Assembly: GCA_024138025.1 (NCBI GenBank)
Contig: JAMXBD010001214.1
Span: 124,001-188,000, forward strand
Origin: Combretum micranthum
Lineage: Eukaryota; Streptophyta; Magnoliopsida; Myrtales; Combretaceae
Direction: 5' to 3'
Length of the DNA stretch: 64,000 nt
The notes beneath the pieces are model-generated. The model was not told where the DNA came from and made no database searches. It saw nothing but the letters and a program-made list of their open reading frames with translations. Position 1 is the stretch's first letter, and each line of letters starts with the position of its first letter. This document shows, piece after piece, positions 11,319-20,900 of this stretch. The position numbers and the translations under genes were made by a program.

Positions 11319-11510
11319 AAGGAATTCTAAGAATTACTGTGTCACCTTTCGGGGTTTACCTAGTGGATTCTCCAGTGATTCTTATGATACATTGCTGATG
11401 TACATTTTTGTACATTTGATTTTAGTAGGTATATGCATGTCATATATCTACTTGTTACATTGATTTTAGAAGGTATACACATTTCGTATACTCTTCTGGT
11501 GATGACTATC

Positions 11511-12170
11511 TTATGGTGATGTTATGTCAACCCCATAGCAGTCATCTTCATTTATATTTCCATTGTGACTTGAATTGTCTTCAGTTGCAGACCCAGTGCT
11601 TGATTCATTGATGATTGCCAAAGCCATTTCCAAGAGCTTCTTCATTTGTTCTTGCGTCTTGGCTTGCGATATTATGGACATTAAGAATCCCTTGTCATGG
11701 AAAAAAGGAGCCTGTTGTGAAACCATTGTTGAGACATTTGTTGAATGGCTATTAACCCATTTAAGTATAGCATTTTCTTCAACTTTGTCCCACATTCTGA
11801 AGCTATCCCACCATTTGACCTTGTATCTTCTGGTGAAGATAGGTGTTGCATTTATTGGTTTAAATTCATAAAACCAGGTCATTACCTAAGAAACACTGAT
11901 ATGGATGAAATAAAACATTTCCTTTTTAAAGGGTGTTTCATAAGGTTTTAAAACATAACCTTTTAGAAAGGCATTGAATCATTTATGTGCATTTTGATGA
12001 ATGATGTCACTAATGGCTCCAAATTCTTCCCACCAGTGTGCAAACCAGTAAAGAATGTTTTGGGATGAGCATTTGTCAAAGAAGACTAGCCATGTATGGG
12101 ATCCTGATTCATTTGAACGAAAGAAGGTATTGCACCATGCTTGCTTATAATCATAATAAGCATTGGTCAT
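11511..12170 (-). pseudogene. Pararetrovirus ORF2, C-terminal part
   Basis: The minus-strand pieces from 12170 (TNAYYDYKQAWCNTFF, SHTWLVFFDK, WFAHWWEEFGAI) and from 11882 (IFTRRYKVKWWDSF, then a helical tail FLMSIISQAKTQEQMKKLL) resemble the second ORF of endogenous plant pararetroviruses, whose function is unknown. The aromatic pattern (YYDYKQAW, WFxxWW, VKWWD) is what I recognise. The frame continues in register with the N-terminal part at 14228-15039 once the foldback insertion and one copy of its target duplication are ignored. The two pieces are themselves separated by a frame break near 11883-11978. Confidence 0.7.
12160..12170. repeat. Target duplication of foldback insertion, left (AGCATTGGTCA)
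   Basis: Eleven bases identical to 14210-14220. Both copies lie within ORF2 sequence of the pararetrovirus and the reading frame is in register across one copy. Confidence 0.85.
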
Positions 12171-12252
12171 GACTCGAGACCACAGATGACTCGACTTGAC
12201 CGACACTAAATGACTCATGACAACACGACCTTTCATGACTCGATTACTTGAC

Positions 12253-13151
12253 CAACGAAGGTTGTGGATTCGCTTCTCCATTCTTATGTAGCTATACATA
12301 CAATATTGTGCTTTATGATTTATATTTCCTTAAACAATATAGTCATCGTCGTTTTATATTCTTATCATCATGATCGTCTTGATGGGGTTGAAGCCAAAAG
12401 ATCTCATTGCTTTATTGTATCATTATTACTCGTGAAGATCTTATGGAGTTTGGTAATTGAGATTTGATTACTGAAGTTTTAACTTTTGTGTAGCGATCGT
12501 CATAGATTTTCGATCTTTCAAAGTCCTTTATTTACAAGAAATTGTATGAGGGGTATCTTGGAATTCGTTAAATCAATCGAGTTTTGTTTTAGTTTTCATC
12601 GTTGGCTCATACTAGCTTTTAATGGTCTCGGGCTCTCCTATTTTTCAGTCTAGCCATTTAATCCAAGGGTATTTCTAACAACCTATCTCTTTGATTCTAT
12701 TAGCGGGAGAGAATATGCGGTATTCTAAGGGTGTAGCGCTAACCTGATATCGAGTTGCATATTTGATCCTCGCTTCCTTCCATGGCAAAGGACTCCAGCT
12801 CCTCATCACTAGCTTCTTCATACACTCCATATGTGTGAGGGTTGTGGACTGGATTTCCGGATGTAGTTGTTCTTGAAGAACTTTGATTCCTTTTTCCTTT
12901 GTTGTTTTTATTCCTATTAGATCTCTTCCTCTTTTTCCTTGGTAGATCCAGCGAAGCAACATGCGGGTTATCCCGTTCAGGGCATGCTTTAGCCAAATGC
13001 CCCGTTTTTGTGCAAAGAAAGCATTCGATGGTCATCTTTTTAGGACACTTCTCAACTTTGTAACTAGGGTCCCCACAGAGATAGCACTTGAATTGAAGTT
13101 GCGGACACTGTATAGGGTAGTGCTCTCTCTTACATCTCCAACATTGTATCT
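12253..13151. repeat. Foldback left arm
   Basis: 899 bp, reverse complement of 13284-14182 with very few differences. Confidence 0.85.
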
Positions 13152-13245
13152 TATCCAATATTTTGTCTTCTTCCTTGATTGGGTCATCATCCAAGGGAAG
13201 TGTTCTGACTTCTCGACTCGGGGTCATTGCAACATAAGACTCCAA
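12739..13245 (-). pseudogene. CCHC zinc-knuckle gene fragment, left arm
   Basis: A 168-residue open frame on the minus strand. It has an acidic N-terminus (LPLDDDPIKEEDKILDK) and three cysteine knuckles in a row: CWRCKREHYPIQC, CYLCGDPSYKVEKC and CFLCTKTGHLAKAC. A basic stretch follows (PRKKRKRSNRNKNNKGKR), which could be a nuclear localisation signal, then an acidic end (EEASDEELESFAMEG). The three-knuckle plus basic-tail layout recalls nucleic-acid-binding knuckle proteins, but I do not recognise the gene. ORF codons 1-31 or so lie in the loop, outside the inverted arm. The final ISG codons are followed by GGTTAGC, so the end may be a stop or a former splice donor. It is probably a captured host gene piece. 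Confidence 0.6.
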
Positions 13246-13283
13246 TTCCTTATTACTTATTTCAAGTGTTATCTCTGTAAGAG

Positions 13284-14182
13284 AGATACAATGTTGGAGA
13301 TGTAAGAGAGAGCACTACCCTATACAATGTCCACAACTTCAATTCAAGTGCTATCTCTGTGGGGACCCTAGTCACAAAGTTGAGAAGTGTCCTAAAAAGA
13401 TGACCACCGAATGCTTTCTTTGCACAAAAACGGGGCATTTGGCTAAAGCATGCCCTGAATGGGATAACCCGCATGTTGCTTCGCTGGATCTACCAAGGAA
13501 AAAGAGGAAGAGATCTAATAGGAATAAAAACAACAAAGGAAAAAGGAATCGAAGTTCTTCAAGAACAACTACATCCGGAAATCCAGTCCACAACCCTCAC
13601 ACATATGGAGTGTATGAAGAAGCTAGTGATGAGGAGCTGGAGTCCTTTGCCATGGAAGGAAGCGAGGATCAAATATGCAACTCGATATCAGGTTAGCGCT
13701 ACACCCTTAGAATACCGCATATTCTTTCCCGCTAATAGAATCAAAGAGATAGGTTGTTAGAAATACCCTTGGATTAAATGGCTAGACTGAAAAATAGGAG
13801 AGCCCGAGACCATTAAAAGCTAGTATGAGCCAACGATGAAAACTAAAACAAAACTCGATTGATTTAACGAATTCCAAGATACCCCTCATACAACTTCTTG
13901 TAAATAAAGGACTTTGAAGGATCGAAAATCTATGACGATCGCTACACAAAAGTTAAAACTTCAGTAATCAAATCTCAATTACCAAACTCCATAAGATCTT
14001 CACGAGTAATAATGATACAATAAAGCAATGAGATCTCTTGGCTTCAACCCCATCAAGACGATCATGATGATAAGAATATAAAACGACGATGACTATATTG
14101 TTTAAGGAAATATAAATCATAAAGCACAATATTGTATGTACAGCTACATAAGAATGGAGAAGCGAATCCACAACCTTCGTTG
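13284..14182. repeat. Foldback right arm
   Basis: 899 bp, reverse complement of 12253-13151. Confidence 0.85.
13288..13696 (+). pseudogene. CCHC zinc-knuckle gene fragment, right arm
   Basis: The mirror copy of the left-arm frame. The frame is open from about 13288 (QCWRCKREHYPIQC) to the stop at 13696; the first ATG inside is at 13400. Differences from the left arm include SHKVEKC for SYKVEKC, MTTECF for MTIECF, PEWDN for PERDN and RNRSSS for RNQSSS. It lacks the acidic N-terminus of the left copy. Confidence 0.6.
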
Positions 14183-14209
14183 CTTATATTACATGCGATG
14201 GTTGGGTTG

Positions 14210-14220
14210 AGCATTGGTCA
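14210..14220. repeat. Target duplication of foldback insertion, right (AGCATTGGTCA)
   Basis: Identical to 12160-12170. Confidence 0.85.
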
Positions 14221-14227
14221 CGGAGAC

Positions 14228-15039
14228 CTAAAATTTGATTGGCTCATAAGGTTGACCATATTTGTTTGTCCATTCACTAAAGTTGAAGACTTTGTGAATT
14301 CGGGCGGTTGAGCAGAGAACTACTCCATTTTGTTGAAAATGCTTAAAGGAAACCGATTTAGTTTCAGTTAAGATTTTTTCATGAAATTCCAAATTTTTAT
14401 AAAAATCATATGGAATATAATTGAGTTTATCAGAAAATATTTTTCTAGCAAATGTAATCGGATCATTTTCAAAAACATCTTTTTCCACCGTGATGATATA
14501 TTTTGAAAATTTCCTTGATGAAAAATTTTGATTTTTGAACATTTTTCTGAGGGACAATTTTTTTCCTGGAGGAAGAAGCTATCTTAGTCATTGAAACATT
14601 TTGATGTGACTTTTTTTCTGATTAGAGGTTCCATATCCTCTATAATTGGAATTTCTTCCCGTATGTGTAATTTTTTCTTAATTAGAGGTTTCACTTCCTC
14701 TATCATTGGAATTTCTTCCCGTATATCACCTTTTGCCACAAGGGCCACTGATGGTGATGGTGTGTGGTGTGCCTCAGGGGCCATTACGGTGTTGGACTGA
14801 CTTAATGCCATTACTATTGCATTGATTAGGTCCTGGGTTATAACATTTGAAATATCTGATTGGAGACCAGATTCATTAGATGACTGGCTAGTCATTTGGG
14901 ATGATCTTTCATTAATCCTCAGAGGAGGATTTGGAACATTGTGGTCTTTGGGGGCCGTGGCATGAAGCCATGACCTGACATTGGTTAGTCCCTTTTTTGG
15001 GACTTCTTTCTGCTTTCCTTTCTCCTTTTTGGGAGGCAT
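14228..15039 (-). pseudogene. Pararetrovirus ORF2, N-terminal part
   Basis: The likely start is the ATG at 15039-15037 (MPPKKEKGKQKEVPKKG), which overlaps the end of the RNase H frame of ORF1, as in compact viral genomes. The first piece (to 14584) has a serine- and threonine-rich middle and a tandem 60-bp repeat (IREEIPMIEEVKPLIKKK, then IREEIPIIEDMEPLIRKK). A break near 14560-14584 follows, then a second piece (14557-14228) with FARKIFSDKLNYIPYDFY and VFNFSEWTNKYGQPYEP. Its reading ends at a TAG just before the foldback insertion. The function of this ORF is not known in the family. Confidence 0.65.
14611..14730 (-). repeat. 60-bp tandem duplication inside ORF2
   Basis: Units at about 14611-14670 and 14671-14730 share TTAGAGGTT and GGAATTTCTTCCCGTAT at the same offsets. 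The encoded repeats are IREEIPxIExxxPLIxKK. Confidence 0.7.
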
Positions 15040-15395
15040 CTCCCTGTAAGAATTCACGAGTAAGGAAATCAGGAAGAGCATTTGATGAGCCTTTGATGTG
15101 CTCAATTTCAAAATCAAAACAAGATAAAATTGATTGCCATCTGGCAAAATTTTGTTTTGAAGTTAAATTTTTAACATCATTTTGTAAAACATTTTTCGTT
15201 GATTTGCAATCAACCCTTAAAAGAAATTTTTTATTTAACAAATCTCCTTGAAACTTAGAAATTATTAAAACTATTGCTAAAGTTTCTTTTTTAATTGTGG
15301 ATACGAATTGAATTATGCATTCTTTATCATTCTTTTTTTGTTTAAGGATTCCTCCATAGCCTATATCAGAAGCATCAGTCTCTACTATTTTTTAT
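15040..15395 (-). pseudogene. RNase H domain of the pararetrovirus
   Basis: The minus strand encodes ETDASDIGYGGILKQKK (first catalytic Asp), then an ETLAIVL helix and LLRVDCKSTKNVL (another catalytic Asp). It ends FEIEHIKGSSNALPDFLTREF, the standard end of caulimovirid polyproteins. RNase H degrades the RNA strand during replication. Frames are broken between 15395 and 15241. Confidence 0.85.
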
Positions 15396-16454
15396 AGGGA
15401 TAGATCTGCAATATGGAGGCAAGGGATTTCCTTAATCTTGGTTTTTATTGTCTTTACAACATTGGTATGTTGCTTAGACCATTGAGGTGGATTTTTCTTT
15501 AACTTATTATGTAATGGTTTACATGTTACACTAAGGTTTGGGAAAAAATCCGCAACATAATTAAGGCTTCCTAAGAACCTTTGAAGTTGGTTCTTATCCC
15601 TAATTTCATTGGGGAATTTTGAGGTGAACTCTATTGACCTTTGTATAGGTAATATAGTTCCATTGTGGATGTTAAATCCCAAGAATCTAATTTATGTTTG
15701 AAAAAGAGATATCTTGGTTGGAGAAACAACAAGACCATTTTTCTTAGCAACATTCATAAAATAATTTAACATGTTTGAAGTGTTGATCTATATTAGGAGA
15801 GAAGATCAAGACATCATCTATGTAAACTATTATGAAGTTGGAGAAATCATTGAATATTTCATTCATTATCCTCTAGAATTCAGAGGAGCATTTTTTAATC
15901 TGATGATCTATATTAGGAGAGAAGATCAAGACATCATCTATGTAAACTATTATGAAGTTGGAGAAATCATTGAATATTTCATTCATTATCCTCTAGAATT
16001 CAGAGGGAGCATTTTTTAATCCGAAAGGCATTACCTTCCACTCGTACTGACCAAAGAGGATAGTAAATGCAGTTTTATACCTATCAGATTCTTTGATTTG
16101 AATTTGCCAAAATCCAGACTTTATGTTGAATTTTGAGAAGATTCTTGCATTGTGGAGTCGGTTTAGTAAATCTTTTTTGTTAGGTATTGGATACCTAATC
16201 CATTTGAGTGCAGTATTGAGAGGTTTATAATTGATCACCAATTTGAGTGTTCCTCTCTCAATTTCAGCTTTTTTATTAACATAAAAAGCCGGGCAACTCC
16301 AAAGATATTTACTTTTCCTTATTAATGATTTTTGCAATAAATCATTAATTTCATTTTTACAATGCTTTAGGATTTCATTATTCATTTGAGTTGGTATTGC
16401 ATTGGTCGGGATGTTCCTTTCATTAAAATCTTTTTCATAAGGCAGATCAACCAT
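15392..16454 (-). pseudogene. Reverse transcriptase of the pararetrovirus
   Basis: Typical caulimovirid RT motifs are present: RGTLKLVINYKPLNTALKW, YPIPNKKDLLNRL, KSGFWQIQIKESDRYKTAF and YEWKVMPFGLKNAP. In the first motif the catalytic Asp is replaced by Asn (FSKFNIKSGFW; FDMK is usual). The segment carrying the second motif, VYIDDVLIFS, is present twice because of a 120-bp in-frame tandem duplication (15781-16021). A TAG interrupts each copy just before it. The connection region follows (MGFNIHNGTILPIQRSIEF, LQRFLGSLNYVADFFPNL). In the virus this enzyme copies pregenomic RNA into DNA. This copy cannot be active. Confidence 0.9.
15781..16021 (-). repeat. 120-bp tandem duplication containing the RT active site
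   Basis: 15781-15900 and 15901-16021 are almost identical, with one substitution and one extra G. Each contains the codons for YIDD (15813-15824 and 15933-15944). The unit is 40 codons, so the frame is kept between copies. Confidence 0.95.
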
Positions 16455-16802
16455 ATGACATTTTCTATCCTAGAAAGCATTAGGTAAAGAAGAACATGTG
16501 ATTTTTTTAATCTCATTTTGTAATTTAGAAATTCCTTCTTTCAAAGATTTATTTGAAAGTTGGTTTTCTATTTTACAAAACATGAAGTCATCTTGTAAAA
16601 ACTCTAAATGTTTTTCTTTATTTTTAATAAGATAATTCAATTATGAGATTGAATTTCTTTTCATCTCATTTAACATTTTTGTTTTTGGTTCTGAAACAAA
16701 ATTGAAGACAACTTTCTTCTTCAAAAATTTTGTTTTAATACCTTCATTGTTGACAATGAATGGTTGTATAAGAGTAATAAAAGGAGTTCCTAAAATCACA
16801 TT

Positions 16803-17012
16803 TTACTTAAGATTCTTGACAAGAATAAAAGCTGATTCATAGGAGACTTTATCTTTTATTATCTCTACATCTGATATTTTGAATTCAATGCAGTTTGTTT
16901 CCTGATGCAATTTAAGAGACTGAATTATTTTTTCAAAATATTTTGTAGGAACTAACCCTTCTTTTAAGCAATTCAAATATGCTCCAGTATCGAATAAAGC
17001 AGTTGTTTTCAA
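16803..17012 (-). pseudogene. Aspartic protease of the pararetrovirus
   Basis: A 69-codon open stretch contains KTTALFDTGAYLNCLKEGLVP, the DTG active site of the caulimovirid retropepsin. It lies between coat protein and RT, as expected. The enzyme processes the viral polyprotein. The frame stops at 16803-16805 and the linker to RT is broken. Confidence 0.8.
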
Positions 17013-17432
17013 AATAAATTCATTGTTGATTCTGAGTTTAATATTGATTATCCATTTTCTTGTAGTTACTTCTACAAGGTGTAATAGATAATCTTCATTA
17101 ACTTTGGAGGATCCTGACTTAGGATCTTCTTCATTTTCAGACTCAGATTCTTTTTGTTTTAAAATGGTTTGTTTTAATTCAAGAAAATCCCTTTATATGT
17201 CTGACTGCATTTTTTTTCAAATTTTTTATTTCTTCTTTCTGAATTTTGATTTCAGTATGAAGATCATTAACAGAAATCGGTTTCTGTTTCATTGGTCCTT
17301 TTTCAAGGATCTCATTAAGGTTAGGGAAGTTTTGGTACAAAAGTATTTTTCTTCTCTATATCCTTGATACATTTCATTTTTTCTTCTTCAGACATTTGTT
17401 CTAATTTAAGAAGGATTTCTTTTCTTCTTCAG

Positions 17433-18982
17433 TTAGAACATAAATCCCATCAGAAGAATCATCTGAATCAATATCATTAACTTGAATTCCTTCAGTTTCA
17501 TTTTCAGAAGATGATTCTGAAGGTGTATCTGAAGATGGTAGAAAATCATTTTCTGTAAATATTTGCATGATTTTCTCCATGTTTCTTCATCAAGATTTAA
17601 TTCATTGATTTTGGTATTGATCTTACAGTTGTTAGTTGTATGACTAACTTTTCCACATTTAAAACATTTTAATTTTTTTGTAAGACTTTTCCTTATATTT
17701 TTTATAAGGTTTGGTCTTTTCTTTCTTCTCATATTTGTTCTTAAAATTTTTGGAATTCTTTTTGAAATTCCTTTTAGGTTTCTTATGAGAAGTGCATTAT
17801 GAACATTTAGATTTCTTCTTTTGTTGTTCAAAAGAAGGATCATATTGAGCACATAAATCACCAAAACTTTGGTGTTTTTGTCTCTATTCATTTTTCATTT
17901 GTTTTTGTAGCCTTACGTTTGTGCAAAGATTGGTTCCAATCTTGTTAACATAGGAGACTAGTTCTCCATAAGAAAGTGAATCATATGGTATTTTGCCATT
18001 GTAATCTTCTCTGATTTTGTTTCTAACTTGTTCACCTATTAGGTTAGGTAAACCAACTAAAAATTTTTCTTTCCAGAAGGATTGGTTACAATTATTTATG
18101 AGAAGAACTCTTTTGACGAATACATCCTTATATGGGCGAAATTCTCCTAATGACTTAAATTTCATATTAGACAACAATTCTAGTGATCTATCTCTAAAGT
18201 GAGATGGGTCTCATATGAAATGTTGACTGATGGAGTAGATTAAAGAATGAACCATATGTTGTATTGGTTTATTCTCTTCATCCAAGATTTCAGATCCTGC
18301 TTCATCTACTTTGTATGAAGTAAGAATGAAATCTCTTTGTTCTTCATTGAGATAATTATCCTACCAGCCTTTTAATTGTCCAGTAAAACTGGAAATTATC
18401 ATTAAGGCTATTTGATGATCATCTAATGAATCATTGGTCTTATTGGTGTTTGAAAACATTATTATTTGGTTGAAAACATTTAATATTCTCTGTTCTGAGG
18501 CTACATCTATGTTCCATTCGTAGGTAGATCCTGCAGAATATTTATTTTGATAATTGTTTTCGTCATTTTCTTCCAATAAGAGATCAGGAGGTGTTGCTCT
18601 CTGATAATAGAGTTTCTAGGGTTCTTTCCAAGAATTTCTATTGATAACATTGTTTGAAGATTTATTGATCTTTAGATCAGCTAAATCTTCCATTATTGAA
18701 GAGTTTTCCGAAATGCTATTTGTTTCAAAAGAACATTTAAATTTTTTGTGGAGTATCATCGATAATAAGTCCTTTGAACTTATTAGAATTAGATGAAGAA
18801 GTCTCCTTATTTTTTAAAGCTTTTGAAAATTCCTTGTAAGGATTTTTAGGAACTTCAAAAGTTTTGATTAAAGGTGCCTTAAATTTTTTGTCTTCTAAAG
18901 CTTTCAAGAATTCTTTAGAAGGGTTTTTAGGCATTTTAATCTCATTGTGGTTATTGTCTAGAATAACTTCGATTCTATCCAA
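17433..18982 (-). pseudogene. Coat protein region of the pararetrovirus
   Basis: Three open pieces (18982-18737, 18576-18361 and 18177-17433) cover the capsid region. The last piece holds the coat zinc knuckle CFKCGKVSHTTNNC, a perfect C-x2-C-x4-H-x4-C, followed by KINELNLDEETW. The middle pieces include IMFSNTNKTNDSLDDHQIA and FWKEKFLVGLPNLIGEQVR, characteristic of caulimovirid coat proteins. The knuckle binds viral nucleic acid. A lysine-rich stretch precedes it. Frameshifts separate the pieces. Confidence 0.8.
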
Positions 18983-19457
18983 CTGTTTACCAATAGTGTG
19001 TAAATGTTGGTTAGTGAAGTTATTTTGTTCAATTATTTTTCTAACTCTAGTTTCTTCATTTTCTGAATTTTTGAAGGGTGCCAGAGTTATTTCATTGTTC
19101 TTCTAAACCTATTTTAATTTGGTTAAAGGAGGATGATTAGATTGTATTATCTGACCTTATCTTATTTGCCATTTAAAACAATGGTTTATAACATTAATTT
19201 GTTTTGGTGCCAAATAATATTCTTGAAACCAGTCAAAGAATAATATTTGGTATCCATTATCAAACATGAATTTATAATATTCATTTTTTATTTCATTTTT
19301 TTAATTAGAAAAGGTTTTGAAATACCAATTTCTAATTTTTTTTTTCATTTTTAGTTGATCCAAACTCTTTGTATCCCTATCAGTTTCGAAAGGTTTTTCT
19401 AAAGTATTGAGTTATGGATCTCCTATTTCCAAGAAAGTAGGTTCTTCATAAACAGGT

Positions 19458-20490
19458 TCATTGAGTTGTTGGTAAACCATTTTTTGGCAGACCAATTTGT
19501 TCATTCACTAATCCTTTTATAGAAGGATTAGGAATTTGTGGAAGATTTACCTGTAGGGGTAAATCTTGTGGAGGTGGAGGAATGATAGCTTGTGGAAGAG
19601 GTAGATCTAAAGATCTTCTCGAGGTACCAGAAGACATAGATCTAATTTCCACATTATTCCTTGGAAGATCTATAGAGAATTGAATTGTTACCTTTCCTTC
19701 CTAATGTTGTATAATGCTAGAAGGTTCAGCATTATACACAATTCTTTTTGGAAGTGGATTGTCAACTTCCCATTGTTGTGGTAAATTTATTTGATTCCAT
19801 TGGATTATTCTGGGAATAGAAATATTAGCTTTTGAAAGATCTGTTTGGATTAATAAGGTTTGACCTCTCCTGTCTATCTTAAAAGCCTTAGATCCAAAAG
19901 CTGTTTTTATTAATTTGTAATATACTCTGTATATTACAGTCATTGGAAGGGATTCTTCCATCATTTTGTAATTGTGTCTTTATCTGTAAGATTAAAGACT
20001 TCATTATGGTTTTGTCCCTAAGTCCTATAGTGACATTAGGATGACAATCAAATTGAATTGGACCATTGCTTAGGCTAGTTTCAATTGCAACATGAATTGA
20101 TCGTTCATACTGCAATTCTCTAGAGTCTCTAAGCACCATTAAGACTGAGGTGTCTAATCCTAATTTAGTAAGAGGTTTGGCTCCTACCTGGATTAAACCT
20201 ATATGAATATAGTTCCAGTCTTTAGAATATTTATTAATTAAATTCTTATTAAGAATTTCCATTGTTGTTAAGCCATCAGAGATTGGAACATCATGTTCCT
20301 CAGTGACTATTACATAGTCATTTTTTGAAAAAAAATTTCATTTTTTCATTTGATAAATTTCATTGTAAGCCAACTTTAGAATGTTCCAATTATCTATGGC
20401 TTCATCAAAATCCTTCATATGGATTTCGTCTCTATTTAACATATTATCTTCTAACCCTTGCTCCGAGGGAGCAAAGCTAGAAGAAAACAT
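19458..20490 (-). pseudogene. Movement protein region of the pararetrovirus (ORF1 start)
   Basis: A candidate start is the ATG at 20490-20488 (MFSSSFAPSEQGLEDN). The 30K-type movement protein follows: YIHIGLIQVGAKPLTKLGLD, LMVLRDSRELQYERSIHVA and GPIQFDCHPNVTIGLRDK, then in another frame YRVYYKLIKTAFGSKAF and IPRIIQWNQINLPQQW. A proline-rich linker comes next (PQAIIPPPPQDLPLQ). In viruses such proteins open plasmodesmata for cell-to-cell spread. A stop near 20340 and a frameshift near 19890-19960 break it. Confidence 0.8.
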
Positions 20491-20777
20491 TTTCTTCTTA
20501 ATAAATTATTTATAATTTTGTTAGACTACTTTATCTAACCTTATAATCCATTATCACAGGACTACTTTATCCTATATTGTGACTTCCAATTTACGACCTT
20601 CTTGCTACCACTCTCTGGGATTTATGCCAGGCCTCAGTAGGCTTGCCACCTTCTGGGATCACCACTTATGGTAATTGTCTCAGGTGAAATGTATTATAAG
20701 TTTAGATCATCACATATGGTAATCGTCTATCACAAAATTATTAAATAATTTAATAAAAGATCATATGCCAACTCCTT

Positions 20778-20790
20778 GGCTCCGATACCA
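20778..20790 (-). other. Primer binding site of the pararetrovirus (tRNA-Met type)
   Basis: The minus strand reads TGGTATCGGAGCC, one base different from the tRNA-Met complement TGGTATCAGAGCC. Its place about 290 bases upstream of the ORF1 start fits minus-strand priming in Caulimoviridae. Confidence 0.75.
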
Positions 20791-20900
20791 TAGAAAAATT
20801 TTATAATCAGAATTAGATCCCACAACTTTGATTGTAAAAGCATTACTCTAAGGAACTCTTCCAGCTTCTCCAACAAATACATGTATGCATGCTACTACAA

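Larger units (their letters stand above)
12171..14209. mobile_element. Foldback insertion with 899-bp inverted arms and captured zinc-knuckle fragment
   Basis: A 2039-bp insertion interrupts pararetrovirus ORF2 and is flanked by 11-bp direct repeats. Its core is a large inverted repeat: left arm 12253-13151, loop of about 132 bp (13152-13283), right arm 13284-14182. The arms have equal length and differ at only a few positions by eye. Outside the arms are 82 bp on the left and 27 bp on the right that do not match each other. An 11-bp duplication is long for hAT or Harbinger elements and falls within the range known for Mutator-like and some foldback elements. No transposase is present, so the family is not settled. 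Transcription across it would produce a long hairpin RNA. Confidence 0.8.
10870..20900 (-). mobile_element. Endogenous pararetrovirus (Caulimoviridae), minus strand, defective
   Basis: A near full-length viral genome is integrated on the minus strand, about 8 kb once the 2-kb foldback insertion is excluded. Reading leftward it has a tRNA-Met-like primer site (20778-20790), ORF1 (movement protein, coat protein with zinc knuckle, protease, RT, RNase H) and ORF2 of unknown function. A non-coding region follows with a TATA box and a poly(A) signal. There are no LTRs and no integrase, as expected of this family. Two ORFs, with ORF2 overlapping the end of ORF1, resemble the endogenous florendoviruses; that lineage call is inference and would need a tree. 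Many stops and frameshifts interrupt both ORFs. Outer edges are approximate. Confidence 0.88.

Noticed and set aside
12961..13305. Plus-strand 114-residue ORF in the foldback
   Set aside because: Antisense shadow of the zinc-knuckle frame on the minus strand.
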